Source of the DNA: Propionibacteriaceae bacterium
GTDB lineage: Bacteria > Actinomycetota > Actinomycetes > Propionibacteriales > Propionibacteriaceae
Length of the DNA stretch: 11,651 nt
NCBI GenBank assembly: GCA_031272685.1
Contig: JAISTI010000084.1
Span: 1 to 11,651 of the forward strand
Reading direction: 5' to 3'
In this document: one piece after another, positions 1-6,994 of the stretch
Numbering within the stretch: position 1 is the first letter of the stretch
Layout: the number at the start of each line of letters is the position of its first letter
Program-made: the position numbers and the translations under genes
Notes under the pieces: model-generated
The model's input: the letters and a program-made list of their open reading frames with translations, nothing else
Database searches by the model: none
Told to the model about the DNA's origin: nothing

Positions 1-700
1 GCACCACCGGGGTGGAGCGGTAGCCGATACCCATGCGGTCTACACCCATGTCGATCAGGCGCAGGACGTGCGCGCGGTCGCGGATGGAGCCCGATCCCTT
101 CACCTGGCAGCGCCCGGCGGCGCATTCGAGCATCAGCGCCACCATCTCGTCGAAAGCCCCGGTCTTCTCGTGTTGCAGCGCCCCGGTGTAGAAACCGGTG
201 GAAGTCTTGATGAAATCGGCGCCGGCGGCAATCGCAGCCTCGGCGGCGACGCGGATTTCCGCCTCGCTGAGCGCGTCCGTCTCGAAGATCACTTTCACCA
301 GCACATCCGCCCGATGGCACGGCTCAATCACCGCGCGCAGGTCTTCTTCGACCCGCGCCAGCTCGCCGCCGCGAATCCAGCCGTAATTGGCCACGATGTC
401 CAGCTCCTGCACCCCGGCGGCCAGCGCCACCTCGGTCTGGGCCACCTTGGATGCGGTGGACGAGCAGCCGAACGGGAAGTCGGCGACCACGCAGATGCCG
501 GTGCCAGTGCCGGCCAGGATGGGGGCGGCGATCTCGATGGCGGCGGGGTTGATGCACGCCGTCTTGCAGTGGTACTTGGCGGCGTTCTCCACTTCCCGGC
601 GGATCTCGTCGGGCGTGAACTCAGGCTTGAGCACCGAATGGTCGATATAGGCGGCCAGTTCGTCCGGGGTCATCTCGATGGCGGGCTTGGCGGGTTTCAT
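1..700 (-). CDS. DeoC-family class I aldolase, 3' end outside window
   Basis: Schiff-base aldolase related to deoxyribose-phosphate aldolase, which cleaves 2-deoxyribose 5-phosphate into acetaldehyde and glyceraldehyde 3-phosphate. The first 233 residues are present; the C-terminus lies beyond base 1. I chose the ATG at 700-698 because AGGAG (710-706) sits 5 nt upstream. The TIM-barrel landmarks are in order: DHSVLKP (20-26), TACINP (47-52), DFPFG (74-78), ELD (99-101), ADFIKTSTGF (161-170) and QVKGSGSIRDR (199-209). By comparison with E. coli DeoC (D102, K167, K201), the catalytic residues are D101, the Schiff-base K165 and K201. Two stretches differ from the textbook enzyme: VKGSGSIR where VKPAGGxR is usual, and DRMGIGYRST near the end. 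It is the third gene of the GRE-activase operon, 28 bp after the activase stop, so its natural substrate is probably the GRE product rather than nucleoside-derived deoxyribose 5-phosphate (inference). No deo genes are visible nearby. Family assignment is confident; the substrate is not. Confidence 0.85.
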   Translation of the reverse strand, partial: MKPAKPAIEMTPDELAAYIDHSVLKPEFTPDEIRREVENAAKYHCKTACINPAAIEIAAPILAGTGTGICVVADFPFGCSSTASKVAQTEVALAAGVQELDIVANYGWIRGGELARVEEDLRAVIEPCHRADVLVKVIFETDALSEAEIRVAAEAAIAAGADFIKTSTGFYTGALQHEKTGAFDEMVALMLECAAGRCQVKGSGSIRDRAHVLRLIDMGVDRMGIGYRSTPVV

Positions 701-728
701 TTTCTCTCCTTGGTTGGTTTTCCGGGCT

Positions 729-1637
729 TCAGGTGAGGCCCGGCTCGTAGTGGACTGGCAGGCCGAGTCCGGCCGCATAGGTCAAAGTGCCTTCGACCAC
801 GGCCGGGTCGAGGGCGGGCACGTCATGTAGGGGGTATTCGCGTCCGAGGCGGCGGTATTTGCCCACTCCGAGGCTGTGGTAGCCCAGCACGTCCACGCGG
901 GTGACTTTCGCGCCCATGTGCGCCACCAGTTCCAGGCGGCGGCCGAGGTCGGCGGGAGTGTCGTTCAGGCCGGGGACGACCACCAGCCGCACCCACAGTT
1001 CGCGGGCGGCTTCGCCGAGCAGCCGGGCGTTCTCCAGGATGCGCTCGTTGCCCACCCCGGTCAGCTTCTTGTGCAGCCCGGAATCGGCGGCCTTGATGTC
1101 GTACAAGAACAGGTCGGTGGCATCCAGCACCTTCTCGAACGATTCCCACGGCACGTTGCCGGCGGTGTCGATGGCGGTGCGCACCCCGGTGCCGCGCAGC
1201 AGCCCCTGCACTTCGGCGATGAAATCGGGCTGCAGCATCGGCTCGCCGCCGGAGAAGGTGGCCCCGCCGCCGGAGGCGTCGTAAAAGGCCTTGTCGCGCA
1301 GAATCCGCCGGGCGCACTCTTGCGCCTCGACCCACTGCCCGACCGGCTCGAAAATCGGCTGGGTGTTACGCTCCAGCACCGCTTCCGGGTCGGGCAGCCC
1401 GGCGCGGTCGAGCTGCCAGCCGTCGGGAGTTTGGGCCAGGTTTGGATTCTCGGCCAGCGCCAGCTGGGCGTCTTTGATGCGCTCCGGGAAGAAGAACAGC
1501 TCCTCCCCCGGCTCCAGGGTTTCCGGGTTGCAGCACCACAGGCAGCGCAGGTTGCAGCGCTTGAGGAAGACGGTTTGGCGCAGGCCGGGGCCGTCTTTGG
1601 TGGAGTAATCCTGGAACGCGGAGATGAAGCCTTTCAC
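729..1637 (-). CDS. Glycyl-radical-enzyme activating enzyme (radical SAM, PflA/YbiY type)
   Basis: Radical SAM protein (302 aa) that would use S-adenosylmethionine and a [4Fe-4S] cluster to abstract hydrogen from the glycyl-radical glycine of the GRE encoded just upstream. The GTG start (1637-1635) overlaps the GRE stop as GTGA, with GGAGA about 8 nt upstream inside the GRE coding end, so the two are translationally coupled. Visible features: a YSTKDGPGLR signature (11-20), the CX3CX2C cluster motif at C28, C32 and C35, then RDKAFYD (114-120), SGGGATFSGGEP (122-133), a DTAGN strand, and YHSLGVGKY near the C-terminus. The length matches the long activases that carry a ferredoxin-like insert of about 70 residues after the first motif. 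Here the insert (about 40-107) has no cysteine; the whole protein has only five (28, 32, 35, 36, 108). The auxiliary Fe-S clusters usual in E. coli YbiY-type activases therefore look lost. The cognate GRE is almost certainly the adjacent gene. Confidence 0.93.
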   Translation of the reverse strand: MKGFISAFQDYSTKDGPGLRQTVFLKRCNLRCLWCCNPETLEPGEELFFFPERIKDAQLALAENPNLAQTPDGWQLDRAGLPDPEAVLERNTQPIFEPVGQWVEAQECARRILRDKAFYDASGGGATFSGGEPMLQPDFIAEVQGLLRGTGVRTAIDTAGNVPWESFEKVLDATDLFLYDIKAADSGLHKKLTGVGNERILENARLLGEAARELWVRLVVVPGLNDTPADLGRRLELVAHMGAKVTRVDVLGYHSLGVGKYRRLGREYPLHDVPALDPAVVEGTLTYAAGLGLPVHYEPGLT

Positions 1638-4051
1638 AGCGCGTTCTCCGTCCGGGCGATGATCGCTTCTTGGGCTTCCGGCATCAGCGAGACGAACTGG
1701 GCGCAGTAGCCCGCCACCCGCACGATCAGGTTCGTGTACTGTTCCGGGTGCTTTTGCGCCAGCCGCAGCGTCTTGGCGTCCACCACGTTGAACTGGTTGT
1801 GGTAAATGCCTTTGGCGAGCGAACCGCGCAGGAAAGCGGTGAATTTGGCCAGGTTTTCGTCTCCGGCGAGGGTCATGGGCGTGAAGCGCATATTCAACAG
1901 CTGCCCGGCGGCCACCTGGTCGTTGGGCAGCTTGGAGACCGAGTTGATGACGGCCATCGGGCCGGAAGTGTCGGTGCCCTGGGTGGGCGAGCAGCCTTCG
2001 TTGAGCGGCTCGCCGGCGAAGCGGCCGTCCGGGGTGGCGCCCACCACCTTGCCGTTGGGCACATACGAGGTGATGTTGGAGGTGGACATGGTGTAGCGGC
2101 TGACTTTCGGGCCGCGGCCGGCGCGCACGGTGCGGTATTCCGGCAGCAGTTTCAGATACGAGTCGAAGACGGCTTTCACGATTTCGTCGACGGCGTCGGA
2201 GTCGTTGCCGAATTTTGGCAGGCGCATGATGTCGCGGCGGATTCGCTGCGAAGCCACCGACTGCCAGTTGTCCGCCATGGCCGCCTTCAGCTCGGCGAAG
2301 CTGAATCGCTTTTGCCCAAAAACCAGCTCTTTGATGACGGCCAGCGAGTTGCCCACCACGCTCGGGCCGGTGTTCGACTGCGAGACGACGTCGTATTCGC
2401 AGCCGCCTTCTTTGAGGGTTTTCCCCTGCTCCAGGGCGGAGTGCACGAAGACGGAGGCGAACGGCGAGGCGTCGTATTTCTCCAGGGAACGGTCGCAGAC
2501 AGCGTCGCAGCCGACGGCGAGGTCGGAATAGAACTTCAGCAGCTTCTCCCAGCCCTGCCACACCTCGTCGTAGCTGGCGAAGTCGATGTCGGTGCCGGGT
2601 TGGCCGTTGAGGCTGACGAGCTGGATGCCGGTGTCCGGATCGGTGCCGTTGTTGAGCACCAGCTCCAGCAGCTTGCCCCAGTTCACGTACGTCATACCGG
2701 TGGCGCGGTGGCCGTATTTGCCCTGTACGCCGGTCTCCACGCAGCCGATGGCGCAGTAATCCAGGGCGTCGGCTTCCGGAATCCCCAGATCCACCAGGCC
2801 TTTCACCGCGACGTGGTCGTTGAACATGGAGGGCATGCCGCAGCCGGAGCGGATCAGCTTGGCGGCGATTCTCAGCAGGTCTGCCGGGGTGTCCATGTTG
2901 TAGCGCATGGAGAAATTCGGCTCGGCGAGCCGGGTGAGGTTCATGGCCTCCACACACAGGTACGAAAGCTCGTTGGTGCCGTCTACGCCGTCGGGGCGGT
3001 AGCCGCCGACCATCAGGTTCGAATACAGCGGGTAGCCCTGCGAGAAGGTGGTGTGGCTCAGCGGGCGCACCTTGTTCTGGCTGGAGTTCAAGATGAAGAA
3101 ATGGGTGAGCAGCTCCAGGGCCGACTCGGCGGTGATACGCCCGGCGGCGAGATCGCGCTCGTAGAGCGGCAGCAGGTATTGGTCGAAGCGGCCGTAGCAG
3201 AACGAGTGCCCGTTGCTCTCCACCATCTGCAGCACGTGGGTCAGGTAGGCGGCGGCCACCCCTTCGCGGAAGTGTTCGACGGGGCCTTCCAGGAGGGTGT
3301 CGGCCATGTCGGCCAGGTCGTGCAGCTCGGTTACCCGGGCCGGGTCGGGCTCGTGGGCGGCCAGGTCGCGCAGCAGCGGGCCGTAGCGCTTGATATAGGC
3401 CAGTGCCCCTTCCAAGGAGATGATGGCGGCTTCGTAGAAATCCCGCTGGGGGCCCTTGGCGCCGGCGAGTTTGGCGGTGGCGATGTCGATGAGGCCGCGG
3501 TAGCCGTATTGGAAGATCAGGGAATGGTCGGGGACGATGTGGCCGTCGCCGGACATCGAGATGCCGCCGCGGTGCAAGATGTGCTGGGCGGCGGCTAGGT
3601 CCATCTCGGCGCTGAAACCGCGCTTCACCTCGTCTTCGTGGGTGTGGCCGTGCCAGAAACCCTGGATGCCCCGCAAGTCGTGCTTGACCTGCTCGGAGAC
3701 GGCGAACGCGTCGCCGGTGCGGTGCTCGAAATCGTCCAGCTCGTCGATCACCCAGTCGATGGAGTATTCGGGGAAGATGGGCGCGGCGAAGCTGCGAGAG
3801 GCTTGGTTGCCGAACAGCAGCGCCTCGGGCTCCAGGTAGAGCGTCATGGTGCGCAGGGTGTGGGCGAAGGCCAGCGCCTTGCGGATGATGTATGGCTTGT
3901 CCCGGTTCTCTTGGAAGATCTGGGTGTAGGCCAGGGCTCGCTCGGAGCACAGCGAGGCTTGGCGCTTCTCCATGCGGGCGCGCAGCCGCCCGATGCGCTC
4001 CAGGCCAACGGCCGCGGCGTCCAACTCAAGCTGCAGGAATGGCTCTGGCAT
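1634..4051 (-). CDS. Glycyl radical enzyme, YbiW/PflD-like C-O lyase or dehydratase
   Basis: Cytosolic GRE of 805 aa, full length for the family. The ATG (4051-4049) follows GGAGG (4063-4059) at 7 nt, a strong start. The N-terminal PFL-like domain has GNQASRSFAAPIFPEY (81-96) and SGDGHIVPD (167-175). The active-site loop is AIGCVETGVQGK (434-445), giving the thiyl Cys437 and general base Glu439. The C-terminal glycyl-radical motif is RVAGY, with radical Gly781, and the protein ends in IIARTENAL, close to the IIARTEHML end I recall for E. coli YbiW. The loop carries GCVET (GCIET in YbiW), not the GCVEP typical of glycerol, propanediol and choline enzymes, and not the CC pair of pyruvate formate-lyase. 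E. coli YbiW and PflD open the ring of 1,5-anhydrohexitol 6-phosphates to 1-deoxyfructose 6-phosphate, so a phosphorylated polyol or anhydro-sugar is the likely substrate class (inference). Unlike E. coli, the partner aldolase is DeoC-like. There is no N-terminal microcompartment-targeting extension. First gene of the operon. Confidence 0.92.
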   Translation of the reverse strand: MPEPFLQLELDAAAVGLERIGRLRARMEKRQASLCSERALAYTQIFQENRDKPYIIRKALAFAHTLRTMTLYLEPEALLFGNQASRSFAAPIFPEYSIDWVIDELDDFEHRTGDAFAVSEQVKHDLRGIQGFWHGHTHEDEVKRGFSAEMDLAAAQHILHRGGISMSGDGHIVPDHSLIFQYGYRGLIDIATAKLAGAKGPQRDFYEAAIISLEGALAYIKRYGPLLRDLAAHEPDPARVTELHDLADMADTLLEGPVEHFREGVAAAYLTHVLQMVESNGHSFCYGRFDQYLLPLYERDLAAGRITAESALELLTHFFILNSSQNKVRPLSHTTFSQGYPLYSNLMVGGYRPDGVDGTNELSYLCVEAMNLTRLAEPNFSMRYNMDTPADLLRIAAKLIRSGCGMPSMFNDHVAVKGLVDLGIPEADALDYCAIGCVETGVQGKYGHRATGMTYVNWGKLLELVLNNGTDPDTGIQLVSLNGQPGTDIDFASYDEVWQGWEKLLKFYSDLAVGCDAVCDRSLEKYDASPFASVFVHSALEQGKTLKEGGCEYDVVSQSNTGPSVVGNSLAVIKELVFGQKRFSFAELKAAMADNWQSVASQRIRRDIMRLPKFGNDSDAVDEIVKAVFDSYLKLLPEYRTVRAGRGPKVSRYTMSTSNITSYVPNGKVVGATPDGRFAGEPLNEGCSPTQGTDTSGPMAVINSVSKLPNDQVAAGQLLNMRFTPMTLAGDENLAKFTAFLRGSLAKGIYHNQFNVVDAKTLRLAQKHPEQYTNLIVRVAGYCAQFVSLMPEAQEAIIARTENAL

Positions 4052-4058
4052 TTCACTA

Positions 4059-4063
4059 CCTCC
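4059..4063 (-). promoter_or_regulatory. Strong ribosome binding site of the GRE gene
   Basis: Minus-strand GGAGG followed by the 7-nt spacer TAGTGAA and then ATG at 4051. It fixes the GRE start codon and indicates strong initiation. Confidence 0.85.
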
Positions 4064-4089
4064 GCTGCCAAGCCTACACTCGTCCCGCT

Positions 4090-4101
4090 AAGTTGTCTAG
4101 T
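4090..4101. promoter_or_regulatory. Candidate GntR operator, left copy (AAGTTGTCTAGT)
   Basis: A 12-bp sequence repeated exactly at 4180-4191, 90 bp away, in the gap between the GRE operon and the divergent GntR gene. The TTGTCTAG core resembles the half-site-plus-CTAG-centre operators known for GntR/HutC-type regulators. This copy covers the predicted start of the GRE transcript, consistent with repression. Confidence 0.6.
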
Positions 4102-4104
4102 AGA

Positions 4105-4110
4105 TGTATA
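4105..4110 (-). promoter_or_regulatory. Possible -10 box for the GRE operon
   Basis: Minus-strand TATACA, which would place the transcription start near 4098, inside the left copy of the 12-bp repeat. I find no good TTGACA-like -35 at 16-19 bp, so the promoter may depend on an activator or on a non-housekeeping sigma factor. Tentative. Confidence 0.35.
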
Positions 4111-4145
4111 GGGGACTTGTGCTTGAGCTATACTTGTGGAAGCGA

Positions 4146-4174
4146 TTGCCAGTCGTGACAAGGGTCGATATGCT
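4146..4174 (+). promoter_or_regulatory. Predicted promoter of the GntR regulator
   Basis: TTGCCA (4146-4151), 17-bp spacer, TATGCT (4169-4174): a good housekeeping-sigma match. The expected start near 4181 gives a leader of about 20 nt with AGGGAGAG ahead of the ATG at 4202. Confidence 0.6.
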
Positions 4175-4179
4175 GGCAG

Positions 4180-4191
4180 AAGTTGTCTAGT
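4180..4191. promoter_or_regulatory. Candidate GntR operator, right copy (AAGTTGTCTAGT)
   Basis: Second exact copy of the 12-bp repeat. It begins 5 nt after the -10 box of the predicted regulator promoter, over the expected start near 4181, and just before the ribosome binding site. This is the geometry of negative autoregulation. Confidence 0.6.
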
Positions 4192-4201
4192 TAGGGAGAG
4201 C

Positions 4202-4915
4202 ATGGCCGCCAACGGAACCCGCCAGGGCTACCGCCAGATCGCCGACTGGCTGCTGGCGCGCTGCGCCGAGCTGCCGCCGGGCAGCCCGCTGCCCTCCGAA
4301 TCGCAGCTGGCCGAGCAGTTCGGCGTGCACCGGATGACGGCCCGGCATGCGCTGGAAACCCTGCGGCTGGACGGGAAAATCGAACGCCGCCAAGGCGCGG
4401 GCAGCTTCACGGCGCAAGCGCCGCTGCACCGCGAAGAGGCGATCCTGCACTCCTTCTCCGAGGAAATCCGCCGCCGGGGCGCCGTGCCCAGCTCCACCGT
4501 CATCGAACAGGGCCTGCAAATCCTGCCCGCGCAGGCGCTGCTGATGGGATTGGACCCCCGGCAGCCGCTGGTGCGCGTCTACCGCATCCGGCGCTCCGAC
4601 GACACCCCGGTCGCGTTGGAAGTCTGCTACCTGCCCGGCGAGCTGCGCGCCGTCCTCGACCTCGACCTGTCCACCGCCTCGCTGCACCAGGCGCTGAAAG
4701 ACCTCGGCTACGCGCTGTCCAAAGCCACCGGCTACATTTCGGCCCGGTTGGCCACCGTCCGCGAATGCGAGCTGCTCGGCCAGGAGCCGCCCACCGCGCT
4801 GCTGGTGGAATCGCGCGTGGTGCGCGACCCGGACGGCCTGGTGGTGGAAAGCACCGAGACGGCCTACCTCGGCTCACGCTGGGCCATCGACACCGTGGCC
4901 GCCGTCAAGCCCTGA
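4202..4915 (+). CDS. GntR-family regulator with UTRA sensor domain (HutC subfamily)
   Basis: DNA-binding repressor or activator of 237 aa. The open frame extends upstream to an ATG at 4136, but I start at 4202: AGGGAGAG lies just before it, the predicted transcript begins near 4181, and the residues upstream of M do not resemble the family. Residues about 8-72 form the winged helix-turn-helix, with the signature LPSESQLAEQFGVHRMTAR (41-59), followed by KIERRQGAGSF in the wing. Residues about 85-230 form the UTRA ligand-binding domain: HSFSEEIRRRG, then VYRIRRSDDTPVALEVCYLP, and a terminal VVESTETAYLG strand. UTRA regulators bind small molecules, often sugar phosphates or amino sugars. Being divergent from the GRE operon, with shared repeats in between, it most likely controls that operon and itself in response to its substrate or an intermediate (inference). 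The ligand cannot be read from the sequence. Confidence 0.9.
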   Translation: MAANGTRQGYRQIADWLLARCAELPPGSPLPSESQLAEQFGVHRMTARHALETLRLDGKIERRQGAGSFTAQAPLHREEAILHSFSEEIRRRGAVPSSTVIEQGLQILPAQALLMGLDPRQPLVRVYRIRRSDDTPVALEVCYLPGELRAVLDLDLSTASLHQALKDLGYALSKATGYISARLATVRECELLGQEPPTALLVESRVVRDPDGLVVESTETAYLGSRWAIDTVAAVKP

Positions 4916-4976
4916 GCGCCCACGCAGATCAACTCCTAGGTTTTCCGCGAGTTCTCCAAGTGCGGCCCGGCTTGGG

Positions 4977-4982
4977 TAGGAT
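4977..4982 (+). promoter_or_regulatory. pckG: Possible -10 box for pckG
   Basis: TAGGAT, a TANNNT-type actinobacterial -10, about 50 bp before the pckG start, with only a weak TTCTCC as a -35 candidate 19 bp upstream. The rest of the 4916-5030 gap shows no convincing terminator for the preceding regulator gene, so read-through is possible. Confidence 0.35.
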
Positions 4983-5030
4983 GGGTCTGAGTACCGCTTA
5001 GCCGCGCGGACACCTTGAGGAGGGAAGAAA

Positions 5031-6866
5031 ATGGCCGAAGACACGGCTGTCGCGTTGAACGCGCCGGAGAACGCCCCGGAGTCCTTGAAGCAATGGGTCG
5101 GGCAGGTCGCCGACTTGACCCAGCCTGACGAAATCTATTGGGTAACCGGAGAGCCGGAGGAGAAGGAGCGCCTTTACGCGCAGATGGTGGAGACCGGCAC
5201 CCTCATCCCGCTGAACCAAGACTTGCGGCCGGGCTGCTATCTGGCCCGCTCGGCGCCTTCCGACGTCGCCCGGGTGGAAGCCCGCACCTTCATCTGCTCC
5301 GCGAAAGAGGAAGACGCCGGCCCCACCAACAACTGGGCCGACCCCGAGCAGATGCGCGAAACCCTCGCCGAAAAGTTCGACGGCGCGATGCGCGGGCGCA
5401 CCATGTACGTCATCCCGTTCTCGATGGGGCCGCTGGGCGGCAACATTTCCAAGCTGGGCATCGAAATCACCGACTCGCCCTACGTGGTGGCCTCCATGCT
5501 CATCATGACCCGCGCCGGAAACCCGGCCCTGGAGCTGATCGCCGCCGGCGAATACTGGGTGCCCGCCGTGCACTCCGTCGGCTATCCGCTCACCGACGCC
5601 GAAGGCAACCGCCGCGACGAGATCGCCTGGCCGTGCAACGACGAGAAATACATCACCCACTTCCCCGAAAGCCGCGAAATCTGGAGCTACGGCTCCGGCT
5701 ACGGCGGCAACGCCCTGCTGGGCAAGAAGTGCTACGCGCTGCGCATCGCCTCGGTGCTGGCCCGCGACGAAGGCTGGCTCGCCGAGCACATGCTCATCCT
5801 GCGCATCACCAGCCCCGAAGGCCGCAACTTCCACCTGACCGCCGCGTTCCCGTCCGCCACCGGCAAGACGAACCTGGCCATGCTGCGCCCCACCATCCCC
5901 GGCTGGAAAGTCGAGACCATCGGCGACGACATCGCCTGGATGCGCCCCGGCGCCGACGGCCGCCTCTACGCCATCAACCCGGAAGCCGGCTTCTTCGGCG
6001 TCGCCCCCGGCACCTCCGAGAAGACGAACCCGACGGCGCTGCACGCCCTCGGCCACGACACGATCTTCACCAACGTGGCGCTCACCGACGACGGCGACAT
6101 CTGGTGGGAGGGCATGACGGACGAGCCGCCCGCCCATCTGATCGACTGGCGGGGCAACGACTGGACGCCGGAATCCGAGACGCCCGCCGCGCACCCGAAT
6201 TCGCGCTTCACCGTCGCCGCCGGGCAGGCCGAATCCATCTCCCCGGTCTGGGAAGATCCAGCCGGCGTGCCGGTCGACGTCATCCTCTTCGGCGGGCGCC
6301 GGGCCACCAATGTGCCGCTGATCAGCGAGTCCTACAGCTGGGAGCATGGGGTGTTCGTGGGGGCCACGGTCTCCTCCGAGCAGACGGCTGCCGCCGAAGG
6401 CACCGTCGGCGAGCTGCGCCGCGACCCGTTCGCGATGCTGCCCTTCTGCGGCTACAACATGGCCGACTACTGGTCCCACTGGCTGAAGATGGGCGAAGAG
6501 TTGGGCGACAAGGCGCCGCGCATCTTCCAGGTGAACTGGTTCCGCAAAGACGAAGACGGCAACTTCCTCTGGCCCGGTTTCGGCGACAACTCCCGACCGA
6601 TCGAATGGGCGCTGCGCCGGGTGGCCGGGCAGGTCGAGGCCCGCGACGCCATCTCCGGCAGGCTGCCCAACCTCGAAGACCTCAACCTGGAGGGCCTGGA
6701 GTTGGGCGAGGGCGTGCTGGAGCAGCTTTTCGCCATCGACCCGCAGGCCTGGGCGAAGGAAGCCGACCTCACCGAGGAGTACTTCAAGATGTTCGGGGAC
6801 AAGGTGCCGGAGCAATTGCTGCAGCAACTTTCTGAAATTCGCTCTCGAATTAGCCAATCCGCGTAG
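5031..6866 (+). CDS. pckG: Phosphoenolpyruvate carboxykinase (GTP)
   Basis: Cytosolic enzyme interconverting oxaloacetate plus GTP with phosphoenolpyruvate, CO2 and GDP; used in gluconeogenesis or, in fermenters, in PEP carboxylation toward succinate. At 611 aa it is of normal length for the GTP family. The ATG at 5031 follows GAGGAGGG (5017-5024) at 6 nt. Landmarks: R81 in VARVEAR; GPLGG (133-137); KYITHFPE (206-213); [14 protein letters not shown] (221-234); the P-loop FPSATGKTN (273-281); GDDIAW (298-303); PNSRF; and [12 protein letters not shown]. Relative to rat PEPCK numbering, the manganese ligands are K233, H253 and D300. One key position is unusual: T277 stands where GTP-PEPCKs normally have a hyper-reactive P-loop cysteine (C288 in rat), while all other ligands are intact. 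The gene ends in tandem TAGTAG stops. It stands alone between the regulator and a strong terminator. Confidence 0.97.
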   Translation: MAEDTAVALNAPENAPESLKQWVGQVADLTQPDEIYWVTGEPEEKERLYAQMVETGTLIPLNQDLRPGCYLARSAPSDVARVEARTFICSAKEEDAGPTNNWADPEQMRETLAEKFDGAMRGRTMYVIPFSMGPLGGNISKLGIEITDSPYVVASMLIMTRAGNPALELIAAGEYWVPAVHSVGYPLTDAEGNRRDEIAWPCNDEKYITHFPESREIWSYGSGYGGNALLGKKCYALRIASVLARDEGWLAEHMLILRITSPEGRNFHLTAAFPSATGKTNLAMLRPTIPGWKVETIGDDIAWMRPGADGRLYAINPEAGFFGVAPGTSEKTNPTALHALGHDTIFTNVALTDDGDIWWEGMTDEPPAHLIDWRGNDWTPESETPAAHPNSRFTVAAGQAESISPVWEDPAGVPVDVILFGGRRATNVPLISESYSWEHGVFVGATVSSEQTAAAEGTVGELRRDPFAMLPFCGYNMADYWSHWLKMGEELGDKAPRIFQVNWFRKDEDGNFLWPGFGDNSRPIEWALRRVAGQVEARDAISGRLPNLEDLNLEGLELGEGVLEQLFAIDPQAWAKEADLTEEYFKMFGDKVPEQLLQQLSEIRSRISQSA

Positions 6867-6927
6867 TAGTATTGCGATTGCACACCATCCAGGTGCGGGC
6901 CCAACACTCGCACCAACCCTCTAACCG

Positions 6928-6967
6928 CATTTGGTCCTGGCGCTTTCGCAGCCAGGACCAAATGTTT
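6928..6967 (+). terminator. Hairpin terminator after pckG
   Basis: A perfect 14-bp stem, CATTTGGTCCTGGC (6928-6941) pairing with GCCAGGACCAAATG (6951-6964), 9-nt loop, followed by TTT. The T-run is short, but the stem is by far the strongest inverted repeat in the gap. A smaller hairpin, GGTGCG (6892-6897) with CGCACC (6909-6914), precedes it. The stem lies between pckG and the next gene on the same strand, so it should insulate the two. Confidence 0.75.
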
Positions 6968-6994
6968 AATCAGGGCAGTTGAAAGGAGGCGGCC

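Noticed and set aside
1670..3598. Long open frame of 642 codons antisense to the GRE gene
   Set aside because: Shadow of high-GC coding bias: the protein is repetitive in G, V, H and A, has no recognisable domain, and the opposite strand holds an unambiguous full-length GRE with a ribosome binding site.
729..3950. Continuous 1073-codon minus-strand frame running through the GRE region into the activase, suggesting a fusion
   Set aside because: Only the part after the GTG at 1637 is real; upstream it is the out-of-frame arginine- and proline-rich shadow of the GRE. The GTGA overlap gives two separate proteins.
1634..4051. Pyruvate formate-lyase, or a choline, glycerol or propanediol lyase
   Set aside because: The active-site loop is GCVET, not the adjacent CC pair of PFL nor the GCVEP of diol and choline enzymes, and no microcompartment genes or targeting peptide are present.
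4136..4201. Longer GntR protein starting at the ATG at 4136
   Set aside because: It would read through the predicted promoter and operator, has no ribosome binding site, and adds residues unlike the family N-terminus; 4202 fits better.
4929..4953. Weak inverted repeat AACTC...GAGTT after the GntR gene as a terminator
   Set aside because: Only 5 bp with a 13-nt loop and no T-run; not distinguishable from chance.
4998..6857. 619-codon open frame antisense to pckG
   Set aside because: Low-complexity G/V/H-rich shadow with no domain; pckG on the other strand matches the family end to end.
6928..6964. The 14-bp palindrome before the MocA-like gene as a regulator operator
   Set aside because: Its arms are separated by a short loop, form a perfect RNA stem and are followed by T residues just after pckG, which fits a terminator better.
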